Source of the DNA: Streptomyces sp. L2
GTDB lineage: Bacteria; Actinomycetota; Actinomycetes; Streptomycetales; Streptomycetaceae
DNA: 64,000 bases
Assembly: GCF_004124325.1 (NCBI RefSeq)
Contig: NZ_QBDT01000001.1
Location: 4,960,001-5,024,000 of the forward strand
Reading direction: 5' to 3'
A model generated the notes under the pieces. That model was not told the DNA's origin. It searched no databases and saw only the letters and a list, made by a program, of their open reading frames with translations. Position numbers and translations under genes: made by a program. Below, piece after piece: positions 51,801 to 59,429 of the stretch. Positions within the stretch are counted from its first letter, which is position 1, and each line of letters starts with the position of its first letter.

Positions 51801-51898
51801 CCACCACCGGAGGAGACACCACCGGCGGCAACCTGCCCAGCGGCGGCAACACAGACGCCGGCAACGACACCGCCGGAGGCCAGCTGCCCACGGGCTAG
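48818..51898 (+). CDS. Bifunctional class A penicillin-binding protein
   Basis: Peptidoglycan glycosyltransferase/transpeptidase of 1026 residues. The cytoplasmic N-terminus (residues 1-265, Pro/Ala/Asn-rich) contains three related motifs: ETTQVLRR (91-98), ESTQVLRR (138-145) and ETTHVLGR (164-171). A membrane helix (about 269-292) is followed by the GT51 domain (AVLAAEDRDFYTE, GSTITQQYVKN) and the transpeptidase domain with GSTFKP, DLSVNAVYAQ and GKTGTAEE. The last 150 residues are a Thr/Gly-rich tail ending LPTG, not a sorting signal because no helix follows. ATG 48818 is used; GTG 48809 is closer to the AGGAG site, so the start is uncertain by three codons. Confidence 0.92.
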   Translation: MTDEPQPQHQSGPPTEPQAAEGPGGAGAHEQSTPAPASPGSGDVELRRTGEKGEGQGPDRASAQAPGKDAAQAPGKGSGTAPGKHPGPAPETTQVLRRVDAGDGTGAQSAQSAQSAKPPKSPKDAKAAKPGEEAPAAESTQVLRRIKDTDAPSATPGAQAPAAETTHVLGRVKDASAAAGLASPAAARAARAAAARSTRNTTGTPEHAPGQNPNANRNGNPNANASRNGNPADPAAPAPAPASAGGGKGPKKPKRRKRTGWRRIIPTWRMVLGTFVIGVMLVIGLFFLGYSLVKIPTANALATKQSNVYLYADGSQLARDTRDSQVNRENVGLAEISKDAQHAVLAAEDRDFYTESAVDPKAMLRAGWNTATGKGKQSGSTITQQYVKNYYLGQEQTLTRKAKEFFIAIKLDREKSKDEILEGYLNTSYFGRGAYGIQAAAQAYYGKDAADLDPARAAYLAALVNAPSEYDVIAHPENKAAAVARWNYVLDGMVKKNWLSPSQRAGMKFPMPKEQTLSTNLSGQRGYLVDAVKNYLISNKIVTADELEAGGYRITTTFQKDKQNAFVKAVDDQLMSKLDKKNNQADKYVRAGGASVDPKTGQVVAMYGGIDYVKQYTNGATREDFQVGSTFKPIVLASALQNGSTTQDGQTITPNTYYDGTNKRVVQGWSGTPYGPENEDQQSYGDITVRKATDLSVNAVYAQMAADVGPDKVKQTAVDLGIPADTQDLYPSPSIALGTNTAGVLHMAEAYATLANHGRHGTYTMVKKVTKEGSIVQLPQRTDKQAVSREAADTTTNVLKSVVDNGTATAAQAVGRPAAGKTGTAEEDKAAWFAGYTPDLATVVSVMGQDPVTAQHKSLYHVMGVPRMNGGGPPTQIWAQYTRAALKNKPVTDFDLQLQPGAEQTAPPTSQPPAQPGTAGQDNGGTTGTPSTGGTPSAPTTGGTPPANGGTTGGQDTTGGTTTGQGTTGGTTTGQGDAAGGTTQGNGNGGTTGGPTTGGDTTGGNLPSGGNTDAGNDTAGGQLPTG

Positions 51899-52215
51899 TG
51901 ACCCGAGGTCGCCTTCAGACCGACCACGGCGACCAGCAGCAGGCACACGAAGAACACGCGGGCGGCGGTGACCGGCTCACCGAGTACCACCATGCCGAGC
52001 ACCGCCGCTCCGGCCGCGCCGATGCCCACCCACACGCCGTAGGCCGTACCGATGGGCAGGGACCTGGCGGCGTACGACAGCAGGACCATGCTCGCGACGA
52101 TCCCGGCACCGGTGAGCACGCTCGGCACCAGCCGCGTGAACCCGTCCGAGTACTTCATCCCTATCGACCAGCCGACTTCCAGCAAACCGGCGACGACCAG
52201 CAGAACCCAGGCCAC
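51895..52215 (-). CDS. SMR family exporter, Gdx/SugE-like
   Basis: Small multidrug-resistance-type exporter, 106 residues, four membrane helices. Glu13 in GLLEVGW is the conserved proton/substrate site, and LLEVGWSIGMKYSDGFTRLVPS matches the SugE/Gdx subgroup, whose members export guanidinium. Start GTG 52215 with GGAGG five bases upstream. Its stop shares CTAG with the stop of the PBP gene on the other strand (51895-51898). I could not find a convincing guanidine riboswitch upstream. Confidence 0.9.
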   Translation of the reverse strand: MAWVLLVVAGLLEVGWSIGMKYSDGFTRLVPSVLTGAGIVASMVLLSYAARSLPIGTAYGVWVGIGAAGAAVLGMVVLGEPVTAARVFFVCLLLVAVVGLKATSGH

Positions 52216-52344
52216 GGAAACCTCCGAGACGAACGACGGCCAACTCTTCTGGTCGCGTCGTCTTTGCCTGCGTCCGCGGTGTCCGCGGCATCCCGGTACG
52301 GCGCGTCTCGTCGGGCTCCTTCGAACCTAGCAAACGAACGGCAA

Positions 52345-52374
52345 AGGGGCTGGTGACAACCGTCACCAGCCCCT
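52345..52374 (-). terminator. Terminator of the GroES-like gene
   Basis: Perfect 13-bp stem AGGGGCTGGTGAC (52345-52357) and GTCACCAGCCCCT (52362-52374) with loop AACC, just after the stop on the minus strand. It also separates that gene from the SMR gene. Confidence 0.85.
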
Positions 52375-52386
52375 CACCACCACCGC

Positions 52387-52740
52387 TTACAGATACAGGC
52401 CGGTGGAGTCCTCCGAGCCCTCGAAGCGGTCCGCGGCCACCGCGTGCAGATCGCGCTCGCGCATCAGCACGTACGCCACACCGCGCACCTCGACCTCCGC
52501 CCGGTCTTCCGGGTCGAACAACACCCGGTCACCGGGCTCCACCGTCCGCACGTTCTGCCCCACCGCGACGACCTCGGCCCAGGCCAGCCGGCGGCCGACC
52601 GCAGCGGTCGCGGGAATCAGAATGCCGCCCCCCGACCTCCGCTCGCCCTCACCGGTCTCCGTCCGCACGAGAACCCGGTCGTGCAGCATCCGGATGGGCA
52701 GCTTGTCGTGATGGGGGGTGCTGTTTCTGTTGGCGCTCAC
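52387..52740 (-). CDS. GroES (Cpn10)-like protein
   Basis: 117 residues resembling the 10-kDa chaperonin: KLPIRMLHDRVLVRTETGEGERRSGGGILIP, the mobile-loop region, then VVAVGQNVRTVEPGDRVLFDPEDRAEVEVRGVAYVLMRERDLHAV. There is no groEL nearby; streptomycetes have the main groES-groEL elsewhere, so this is a stand-alone paralogue of unclear role. Start GTG 52740. The mobile-loop IVL motif is altered (GGGILIP remains), so GroEL binding is possible but unproven. Confidence 0.85.
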   Translation of the reverse strand: MSANRNSTPHHDKLPIRMLHDRVLVRTETGEGERRSGGGILIPATAAVGRRLAWAEVVAVGQNVRTVEPGDRVLFDPEDRAEVEVRGVAYVLMRERDLHAVAADRFEGSEDSTGLYL

Positions 52741-52804
52741 GCCCCGAACCTACCTGCCCGGCCGCCGTCCACGGACGACCGGGTCACCACCGACGCCACC
52801 GACG

Positions 52805-53134
52805 TCAGCCCCTGCGCCGCCGGGACCCCAGGGCGAGCAGACCCACCACGCCCACGACCATGAGCGCGACCGGCACGACCCGCTCCATCCTCGGCGCGCC
52901 CTCCTCGTCCACGAACTGCGCCCTGACCTCACTCACCACCCGGTTGACCTGCACATACGCGCGCCCAACCGTGTGGTCGACATTGGCGACGACCTTCGCC
53001 TTGACGTCCCCGGCGATCGTCTTCGGGTGCACCCGCACCCCGATCTCGTCGAGCGTCTCGGCCAGCACTTCACGGCGGCGCCTGATGTCCGCCTCGATCT
53101 GCGCCGGTGTTCTGGTGTCCGACGTCTCCGCCAC
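52805..53134 (-). CDS. DUF3618 family membrane protein
   Basis: 109 residues: DUF3618 motif RTPAQIEADIRRRREVLAETLDEI at the N-terminus, amphipathic helix, then one C-terminal membrane helix (VVPVALMVVGVVGLLALGS) and a basic end. Start GTG 53134 with GGAGG eight bases upstream. Sits between the GroES-like and bcp genes on the minus strand; related proteins are usually near membrane-stress genes. Function unknown. Confidence 0.8.
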   Translation of the reverse strand: MAETSDTRTPAQIEADIRRRREVLAETLDEIGVRVHPKTIAGDVKAKVVANVDHTVGRAYVQVNRVVSEVRAQFVDEEGAPRMERVVPVALMVVGVVGLLALGSRRRRG

Positions 53135-53236
53135 CGCACGGCCTCCGAAGTCTCTGCTGCTGTTGACGAACAGTCTGTCAGTTCCCCGCCCCACCGCATC
53201 GCAAGGCCCCCCGGTCGACCCGGTTACCCTGGCCGG

Positions 53237-53704
53237 ATGAGCGAGCGACTCCAGCCCGGGGACGTGGCCCCGGCCTTCACCCTCCCCGACGCCGACGGCA
53301 ACGAGGTGTCCCTGTCGGACCACAAGGGCCGCAAGGTCATCGTCTACTTCTACCCCGCGGCCCTCACCCCGGGCTGCACCAAGCAGGCCTGCGACTTCAC
53401 CGACAACCTCCAGCTCCTGGCCTCCGCCGGCTACGACGTCATCGGCATCTCCCCGGACGCCCCTGAGAAACTGGCGAAGTTCCGCGACAAGGAATCCCTC
53501 CGCATCACCCTCCTCGCCGATCCCGAGAAGACGGTCACCGAGTCCTACGGCGCCTACGGCGAGAAGAAGAACTACGGCAAGACCTACCTCGGCGTCATCC
53601 GCTCCACGATCATCGTCGACGAGGAGGGCAAGATCTCCCACGCCCTCTACAACGTCCGAGCAACCGGCCACGTAGCCAAACTGATCAAGGACTTGGGGAT
53701 CTGA
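53237..53704 (+). CDS. bcp: Thioredoxin-dependent thiol peroxidase (Bcp/PrxQ)
   Basis: Atypical 2-Cys peroxiredoxin of 155 residues that reduces peroxides. Peroxidatic Cys47 and resolving Cys52 lie in LTPGCTKQACDF; FYPAALTPGC is the active-site loop. The FYPA-Thr/Pro arrangement and IRSTIIVDEEGKI C-terminal strand are typical. No good ribosome site; TACCCT ends six bases before the ATG, so the mRNA may be leaderless. tRNA-Leu follows 40 bases downstream. Confidence 0.94.
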   Translation: MSERLQPGDVAPAFTLPDADGNEVSLSDHKGRKVIVYFYPAALTPGCTKQACDFTDNLQLLASAGYDVIGISPDAPEKLAKFRDKESLRITLLADPEKTVTESYGAYGEKKNYGKTYLGVIRSTIIVDEEGKISHALYNVRATGHVAKLIKDLGI

Positions 53705-53744
53705 TCCCCACGGTTCCCGACTCCCGGTACGATGTCAGGCGCTG

Positions 53745-53828
53745 GCGGCGGTGGCGCAATGGCGACGCAGCAGACTTAGGATCTGTGGCCCCTGACCGGG
53801 CTTGAGGGTTCGAATCCCTTCCGCCGCA
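53745..53828 (+). tRNA. tRNA-Leu, anticodon UAG
   Basis: Acceptor arms GCGGCGG (53745-53751) and CCGCCGC (53821-53827) pair fully, with A as discriminator. Anticodon stem GCAGA/TCTGT with loop CTTAGGA gives anticodon TAG (53777-53779). The long variable arm and T-arm GAGGG-TTCGAAT-CCCTT fit a class II leucine tRNA. The 3' CCA is not encoded. The gene ends a few bases before a terminator. Confidence 0.95.
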
Positions 53829-53832
53829 CATG

Positions 53833-53873
53833 AACGGCCTGCGAATCGAAAGATCGATGCGCAGGCCGTTTTC
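53833..53873 (+). terminator. Rho-independent terminator after tRNA-Leu
   Basis: AACGGCCTGCG and CGCAGGCCGTT pair over 11 bp, ending in TTTT. Nearly symmetric, so it may also serve the convergent rdgB gene. Confidence 0.85.
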
Positions 53874-53915
53874 GTGTGAGCCCTTGTGGCCCCTGGAGGC
53901 CCGTGTGGGTGGGCC

Positions 53916-54518
53916 TCAGCCCAGCAGTTCCCGCACCGCTGGTACCAGGGCTCGGAAGGCCTTGCCGCGGTGGCTGATCGCGTTCTTTTCCTCCGGGGTC
54001 AGTTCCGCGCAGGTGCGCATCTCGCCGTCGGGCTGGAGGATCGGGTCGTAGCCGAAGCCGTTCGTGCCGGTGGGGGCGTGGCGGAGGGTGCCGCGGAGCC
54101 GGCCCTCGACGACGCGTTCCGTGCCGTCCGGGAGGGCGAGGGCCGCCGCGCAGGCGAAGTGGGCCGCGCGGTGGAGGTCGGCGATGTCGGAGAGCTGGGC
54201 GAGGAGCAGGTCGAGGTTGGCCTTGTCGTCGCCGTGCCGGCCGGCCCAGCGGGCGGAGAAGATGCCGGGGGCGCCGTTCAGGACGTCCACGCAGAGGCCG
54301 GAGTCGTCCGCGACCGCGGGCAGGCCGGTCGCCTGGGCGAGGGCGTGGGCCTTGAGCAGCGCGTTCTCGGCGAACGTGACGCCGGTTTCCTTGACGTCGG
54401 GGATGTCGGGGAAGGCGTCGGCGCCGATCAGCTCGTGCGGCAGGCCTGCGTCGGCGAGGATGGCCCTCAGCTCGGTGATCTTTCCGGCGTTGCGGGTGGC
54501 GAGGATCAAACGCGTCAT
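53916..54518 (-). CDS. rdgB: Non-canonical purine NTP pyrophosphatase RdgB/HAM1
   Basis: Hydrolyses ITP and XTP to keep them out of nucleic acid, 200 residues. Typical segments are LILATRNAGKITELRAIL, TFAENALLKAHALAQATGLPAVADDSGLCVDVLNGAPGI and GFGYDPI with the conserved HRGKAFRAL at the end. Start ATG 54518. Lies on the opposite strand to tRNA-Leu and close to the MFS gene upstream. Confidence 0.95.
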   Translation of the reverse strand: MTRLILATRNAGKITELRAILADAGLPHELIGADAFPDIPDVKETGVTFAENALLKAHALAQATGLPAVADDSGLCVDVLNGAPGIFSARWAGRHGDDKANLDLLLAQLSDIADLHRAAHFACAAALALPDGTERVVEGRLRGTLRHAPTGTNGFGYDPILQPDGEMRTCAELTPEEKNAISHRGKAFRALVPAVRELLG

Positions 54519-54536
54519 GCGGGCCAGTATCCCGTG

Positions 54537-56075
54537 TCACGGCGTGCTGCCGGCCGGGGGTGCCGTGGGGCCGCCGGACCTGGTGCCGGGGCGGGCGGCC
54601 TTGGTCGCGGCCTTCGCCTTGCCGGCCGCCGCCGTGAGGGGGCGGGCGATGTCCTCCAGGGAGCGGCGTTCGGCCTTGACCGCGAGGGCCGCCGCGACCA
54701 GCCCGGCCGCGCACATGAGGGCCGCGCCGATGGAGAAGGCGAGGACGGTGTCGCCGGTCTTGCCGGTGCTGGTGAGGTCGGCGAAGAGCAGAGGGCCGCT
54801 GATGCCGCCGGCGGCGGTGCCGAGGGCGTAGAAGAAGGCGATGGACATGGCCCTGGTCTCCATCGGGAAGATCTCGGAGACCGTGAGGTAGGCGCTGGAG
54901 GCGCCGGCGGACGCGAAGAACAGGACGGCGCACCAGCAGGCGGTCATGGTGGTGGCGTTGAGCGTGCCCTGGCCGAACAGCCAGGCGGTGATGAAGAGCA
55001 GGACGCCCGACAGCAGGTAGGTCGAGGAGATCATCACGCGGCGGCCGACCGTGTCGAAGAGGCGCCCGAGCAGCAGGGGGCCGCAGAAGTTGCCGATGGC
55101 GATGACGGCGAAGTAGTAGCCGGTGTGGTCGGAGGGCACGTCGAAGAACTTGGTGAGGATGGCGCCGAAGCCGAAGGTGATGGCGTTGTAGAGGAAGGCC
55201 TGGCCGATGAAGAGGGAGAAGCCGAGGACGGCGCGCTTGGGGTAGGTGCGGAAGATCGTGCTCGCGATCTCCATGAAGCTGATGCTGTGGCGCTGGTGGA
55301 TCTCCAGTTCGCCCTCGGGCGCGGGCAGCCGTTCCCCCTTCGCCTCCTCGACCTGGCGTTCGATGTCGGTGACGATCTCCTCGGCCTCCCGGTCCCTGCC
55401 GTGGATCAGCAGCCACCGTGGGCTCTCGGGCACATGGCGTCGTACGAGGAGGATGACGGAGGCGAGGACGGCGCCGAGGGCGAACGTCAGGCGCCAGCCG
55501 AGGTTCTCGGCGAGCAGGTCGGTGTTGAGGGCGACGATGGAGAGCAGGGAGCCGCCGACGGCGCCGAGCCAGAAGCTGCCGTTGATGATGAGGTCGACCC
55601 GGCCGCGGTAGTTCGCCGGGATCAGTTCGTCGATCGCGGAGTTGATCGCCGCGTACTCGCCGCCGATGCCGAAGCCGGTGAGGAACCGGAACAGGAAGAA
55701 CCACCAGGCCGTCCACGAGATCGCGGTGAGCGCGGTCGCCGCGAGGTACGCCGCCAGGGTGATCATGAACAGCTTCTTGCGGCCGAACCGGTCGGTGAGG
55801 CGCCCCCAGAAGAGGGCGCCGATGCAGGCGCCGGCGACGTAGAGCGCGGCGGCGATGCCGGTGACCTGGCCGGAGGAGATGGACAGCCCGCTGCCGGGCT
55901 CGGACAGCCGGCTGGCGATGTTCCCGACGACCGTGACCTCCAGGCCGTCCAGGATCCATACGGTGCCCAGCCCGATGACGATCGTCCAGTGCCAGCGGGA
56001 CCAGGGCAGTCGGTCGAGTCTGGCGGGGATGTCCGTGGTGATGGTCCGGCCGGTCGCGGCCTCGGCAGCGCTCAT
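54537..56075 (-). CDS. Major facilitator superfamily transporter (sugar-porter/NiaP-like)
   Basis: Twelve-helix MFS carrier, 512 residues. Motif A-type GRLTDRFGRKKL in loop 2-3, RFLTGFGIGGEYAAINSAIDELIPANYRGR, and PESPRWLL after helix 6 place it in the sugar-porter-like branch, with closest resemblance to NiaP and benzoate-type acid carriers. A central charged loop (residues about 230-280) and a Lys/Ala-rich C-terminal tail are cytoplasmic. ATG 56075 has GGAGGGAG three bases upstream. Substrate cannot be assigned; it is unlinked to a catabolic operon. Confidence 0.88.
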   Translation of the reverse strand: MSAAEAATGRTITTDIPARLDRLPWSRWHWTIVIGLGTVWILDGLEVTVVGNIASRLSEPGSGLSISSGQVTGIAAALYVAGACIGALFWGRLTDRFGRKKLFMITLAAYLAATALTAISWTAWWFFLFRFLTGFGIGGEYAAINSAIDELIPANYRGRVDLIINGSFWLGAVGGSLLSIVALNTDLLAENLGWRLTFALGAVLASVILLVRRHVPESPRWLLIHGRDREAEEIVTDIERQVEEAKGERLPAPEGELEIHQRHSISFMEIASTIFRTYPKRAVLGFSLFIGQAFLYNAITFGFGAILTKFFDVPSDHTGYYFAVIAIGNFCGPLLLGRLFDTVGRRVMISSTYLLSGVLLFITAWLFGQGTLNATTMTACWCAVLFFASAGASSAYLTVSEIFPMETRAMSIAFFYALGTAAGGISGPLLFADLTSTGKTGDTVLAFSIGAALMCAAGLVAAALAVKAERRSLEDIARPLTAAAGKAKAATKAARPGTRSGGPTAPPAGSTP

Positions 56076-56154
56076 GGGCTCCCTCCTCGTCGAGGATCGG
56101 CACATCGGAACAATGGGAACCGGGTGCCCTGAACCGCCCGTGATCAGTCGTGGA

Positions 56155-57729
56155 TCACGCGCCGACCACCCGGGAGAGGGCGTAGATCACCAGTCCGGCC
56201 AGCGAGCCGACGACCGTGCCGTTGATCCGGATGAACTGCAGGTCCCGGCCGATGTGAGCCTCGATCTTGCGGGTGGTGTGCTCGGCGTCCCAGCCGGCCA
56301 CGGTGTCGGTGATGAGGGAGGTGATCTCCTTGCGGTAGGTGCCGACGACGTGCACGGCGGCGCCCTCGACCCAGCTGTCGACCTTCTCCTGCACCTTCGG
56401 CTCGGTCGCCATCCGCGCGCCCAGCGACAGCAGCGCGGCCCGCACCCGCAGCCGTAGCTCACTGCGCTCGTCGTCCGCCGCCGCGACGATCATGGATCGC
56501 ACGGCGGTCCAGGCGGACGCGATCAGGTCCTGCACCTCGCCGCGCCCCAGCACCTCCCGCTTGAGCCGTTCGACGCGCGCGCGGGTGTCGGTGTCGGACT
56601 GGAGGTCGGCGGCGAAGTCGGTGAGGAAGCGGTCCAGGGCGCCGCGCGCGGGGTGCGAGGGCATGTCGCGCATCTCGGTGACGAAGCGGAGCAGTTCCTT
56701 GTAGACGCGTTCGCCGACCCTCTTGTCGACGAAGCGCGGGGTCCAGCCGGGGGCGCCGCCCTGCACGGCGTCCATCACGTTGTCCTGGTGCAGCACGAGC
56801 CAGTCGTGGGCGCGGGCCACGACGAGGTCGACGACCCGCCGGTGCCCGCCGTCGGCGACGATCCGGTCCAGCAGCTTGCCGATGCCGGGGGCGATCTCCT
56901 GCGCGTCGGCCCGCCGGGTGATCGCCTCGCCGACGACGGCCTGTACGTCGGAGTCGCGCAGCACGGTCAGGGCGCCGCGCAGCGCGGTGGCGAGTTCGGC
57001 GGTGACCCGGTCGGCGTGCTCGGGCTCGGCGAGCCAGGCGCCGAGCCGGCTGCCGATGCCGACGGCGCGCAGCCGCTGCCGTACGACGTCCTGGGACAGG
57101 AAGTTCTCGCCGACGAACTCGCCGAGGGAGACGCCGAGAGCGTCCTTCTTGGTGGGGATGATCGCGGTGTGGGGGATGGGCAGGCCGAGGGGGTGGCGGA
57201 AGAGGGCGGTGACGGCGAACCAGTCGGCGAGGGCGCCGACCATGCCGGCCTCGGCGGCGGCGGCCACGTAGCCGGCCCAGGGTCCGGCGCCGGAGTGGGA
57301 GGCCCAGGTGGCGAGGACGTAGACCACGGCGACGAAGAGCAGCATGCCGGTCGCGGTGAGCTTCATCCGGCGCACGCCGCGCCGGCGCTCCTCGTCGGCG
57401 GGGGTGAAGGCGGTCATGGTGCGATAGGAGGGGGTGCGGTAGGAGGGGGTGCGGGCGGCGGCGGCGCTCGCTTCCGGCCCTCGTCCCCCCGGTTCCGGCC
57501 CTGGTCCGGTTCCGGGCGCGGCGGCGTCGGCCTCCGCGCGCGCGGGCTCCATGCGCGCGGAGTCCATGCCGCCGTCGGACCGCGTGTGGCCGGACCCCGT
57601 GCCGCCGTCGGGCCCCGTGTGGCCGGACCCCGTGTCGCCGGACCGCGTGTCGCCGGACTCCGTGCCCTCGGGCCCGTCGCTCCCGGCTCCCGTGGCGTTG
57701 CTCCCGCTCTCCATCCGTCCCCGTCCCAT
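56155..57729 (-). CDS. DUF445 family membrane protein with repetitive N-terminal tail
   Basis: About 524 residues. The DUF445 core (GVRRMKLTATGMLLFVAVVYVLATW, then AEAGMVGALADWFAVTALFRHPLG, to LVIYALSRVVGA at the end) contains a membrane helix near each end and a long helical middle. The first about 100 residues are a low-complexity tail of repeated Gly/Asp/Ser/Thr units (GDTGSGHT, GGTGSGHT). Start is uncertain: ATG 57729, ATG 57714 or GTG 57738 are all possible, and a start at ATG 57417 would remove the tail. Related proteins are thought to act at the cell envelope; function unknown. Divergent from the SGNH gene. Confidence 0.8.
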   Translation of the reverse strand: MGRGRMESGSNATGAGSDGPEGTESGDTRSGDTGSGHTGPDGGTGSGHTRSDGGMDSARMEPARAEADAAAPGTGPGPEPGGRGPEASAAAARTPSYRTPSYRTMTAFTPADEERRRGVRRMKLTATGMLLFVAVVYVLATWASHSGAGPWAGYVAAAAEAGMVGALADWFAVTALFRHPLGLPIPHTAIIPTKKDALGVSLGEFVGENFLSQDVVRQRLRAVGIGSRLGAWLAEPEHADRVTAELATALRGALTVLRDSDVQAVVGEAITRRADAQEIAPGIGKLLDRIVADGGHRRVVDLVVARAHDWLVLHQDNVMDAVQGGAPGWTPRFVDKRVGERVYKELLRFVTEMRDMPSHPARGALDRFLTDFAADLQSDTDTRARVERLKREVLGRGEVQDLIASAWTAVRSMIVAAADDERSELRLRVRAALLSLGARMATEPKVQEKVDSWVEGAAVHVVGTYRKEITSLITDTVAGWDAEHTTRKIEAHIGRDLQFIRINGTVVGSLAGLVIYALSRVVGA

Positions 57730-57742
57730 CCGCTCCACCGTT

Positions 57743-57826
57743 CGGTGACCCCGTCGGTGATCCTTCCAGGGACCCCGGCGGTGACCCGGCCGGTGACCCT
57801 GTAAGCGATCCCGTCGGTGATCCCGC
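57743..57826. repeat. 12-bp tandem repeat, seven units
   Basis: Consensus CGGTGAYCCNNN, seven units in a row at 57743-57826, immediately upstream of the DUF445 gene. The preceding coding tail also contains short repeats, so the whole block 57560-57826 is a minisatellite-like region prone to length change. Confidence 0.75.
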
Positions 57827-58006
57827 GCACAATTGTCCCTTCCTGACCGACTCCCGGAACGGAACGGGAGTTCCCGGCGTCTGTCTCTACGGGGAATCTG
57901 GGCGCGCGTGTCGGCCCCGCCGCCTGCCCGCCCCGGCCCATGCCGCATCATGGGCTCACCGGATCGGAGCCTCGGGCTCCCATCGCCCGAGGAGAACAAC
58001 ACAAGA

Positions 58007-59398
58007 GTGAGCAAGCGTCATGACGGGGGTGCGGGACCCACTGCGCAGCAGCCGGGGCCCGTGGCCGCCACGAAACACCATGTCGTACTCAGCGCGCTCG
58101 TCGCCCTGGTCGTAGCCCTGTCGGCGGGCATCTACGTCGTCGCGTCGGCCGGCGGGGGAGCCGCCGGCGGCACCGTGGACGATGCCCGCCCGCACCGGGG
58201 CGCGAACGTCGCCCCGGTGTCCACCGGCACCTGGCTCGGTTCCTGGGCGGCGTCCCCCGTCGGCGGCGAACCCGGTACCGAGACGGCCGGCCTGGCGGGC
58301 CGCTCCGTGCGCAACGTCGTTCACGCGAGCACGGCGGGGACGAGCGCCCGTGTCACCCTGTCCAACCTGTACGGTCAGGCGCCGCTGACGATCACGCACG
58401 CCTCGATCGCCCTCTCCGCGGGGGACGGCACGGCGGCGGCCGACGCGCGTACGATGCGCCGGCTCACCTTCAACGGCGCGACGAGCGTGGTGATACCGGC
58501 CGGCCGGGAGATCGTCACCGACGCCGTACGCCTCACCGTCCCGCACGGCGCGGACGTCCTGGTCACCACCTTCTCGCCGACCCCGTCCGGACCGGTCACC
58601 TATCATCCGTACGCGCGGCAGATGTCGTACGTCGCCCAGGGCGACCGCACCGAGGACGCGACGGGAACGCCGTACACCGAACAGACGCCGTACTGGCGGT
58701 ATCTGACGGCGCTGGACGTGCTCAGCAACGAGGCGAACGGCACGGTCGTCGTGTTCGGCGACTCCATCACGGACGGCATCACCTCCACCGTGGACGCCAA
58801 CCACCGTTGGACCGACATCCTGACGGACCGGCTGCACACGGCGCTGGAGAGCGGCGTCCAACTGCCCCGCTACGGCATCGTCAACGAGGGCATCAGCGGC
58901 AACCAGATCCTCGCCGACGGCCTCGGCCGGCCCGCCGAGAACCAGAGCGGCCTCGGCCGCTTCGGCCGCGACGTCCTCTCGCGCACGAACGTCAAGGCCG
59001 TCGTCGTCGACCTCGGCATCAACGACATCCTGCGCGACCCCAGGCTCGCCGACCCCAACAAGATCACCGAGGGCCTGCGCACCCTGGTCCGCGAGGCCCA
59101 CGCCCGCGGCCTGCGGGTCGTCGGCGCCACCCTGATGCCGTTCAAGGGCCACCGGGGCTGGACCCCGGCCCGGGAGGCGGTACGGCAGCAGGTCAACGCG
59201 CAGATCAGGGCGGGCCGGGTGTTCGACGGCGTCGTCGACTTCGACAAGGCCCTCAGGGACCCGTACGACCCGAGCCGCCTGCGCGCCGACTACGACTCCG
59301 GCGACCACCTCCACCCCAGCGACCTGGGCTACCAGAAGATGGGCGACGTCTTCGACCTGCGCGCGCTGAAGGGGGCGGCGGGACAGGCAGAGTTGTAG
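58007..59398 (+). CDS. Secreted SGNH/GDSL hydrolase
   Basis: Lipase/esterase-type hydrolase of 463 residues. A membrane or signal segment (VLSALVALVVALSAGIYVVASAG, residues about 30-52) is followed by an N-terminal beta-sandwich region (SVRNVVHASTAGTSARVTLSN) and the SGNH domain: block I FGDSITDG, the GNQI block, LGINDI and the catalytic DHLHPSDLGY. GTG 58007 follows GAGGAG, though at a long distance of about 12 bases. Exported; substrate unknown. It sits apart from other catabolic genes. Confidence 0.88.
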   Translation: MSKRHDGGAGPTAQQPGPVAATKHHVVLSALVALVVALSAGIYVVASAGGGAAGGTVDDARPHRGANVAPVSTGTWLGSWAASPVGGEPGTETAGLAGRSVRNVVHASTAGTSARVTLSNLYGQAPLTITHASIALSAGDGTAAADARTMRRLTFNGATSVVIPAGREIVTDAVRLTVPHGADVLVTTFSPTPSGPVTYHPYARQMSYVAQGDRTEDATGTPYTEQTPYWRYLTALDVLSNEANGTVVVFGDSITDGITSTVDANHRWTDILTDRLHTALESGVQLPRYGIVNEGISGNQILADGLGRPAENQSGLGRFGRDVLSRTNVKAVVVDLGINDILRDPRLADPNKITEGLRTLVREAHARGLRVVGATLMPFKGHRGWTPAREAVRQQVNAQIRAGRVFDGVVDFDKALRDPYDPSRLRADYDSGDHLHPSDLGYQKMGDVFDLRALKGAAGQAEL

Positions 59399-59429
59399 TG
59401 CTCGGCCCGGGCGTTTCCCCGACCGACCG

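Noticed and set aside
52216..52344. Guanidine riboswitch before the Gdx-like SMR gene
   Set aside because: GCTAGGTTCG and ACCGGGA resemble parts of guanidine-I (ykkC) RNA, but the conserved GGTCCGAGAG and the C-rich 3' core are missing, and mini-ykkC hairpins with ACGR loops were not convincing. A covariance-model search would settle it.
57833..58006. Longer N-terminus for the SGNH hydrolase (start at 57833)
   Set aside because: The extension has no signal-peptide character and crosses the divergent promoter region; GTG 58007 with GAGGAG upstream gives a sensible exported protein.
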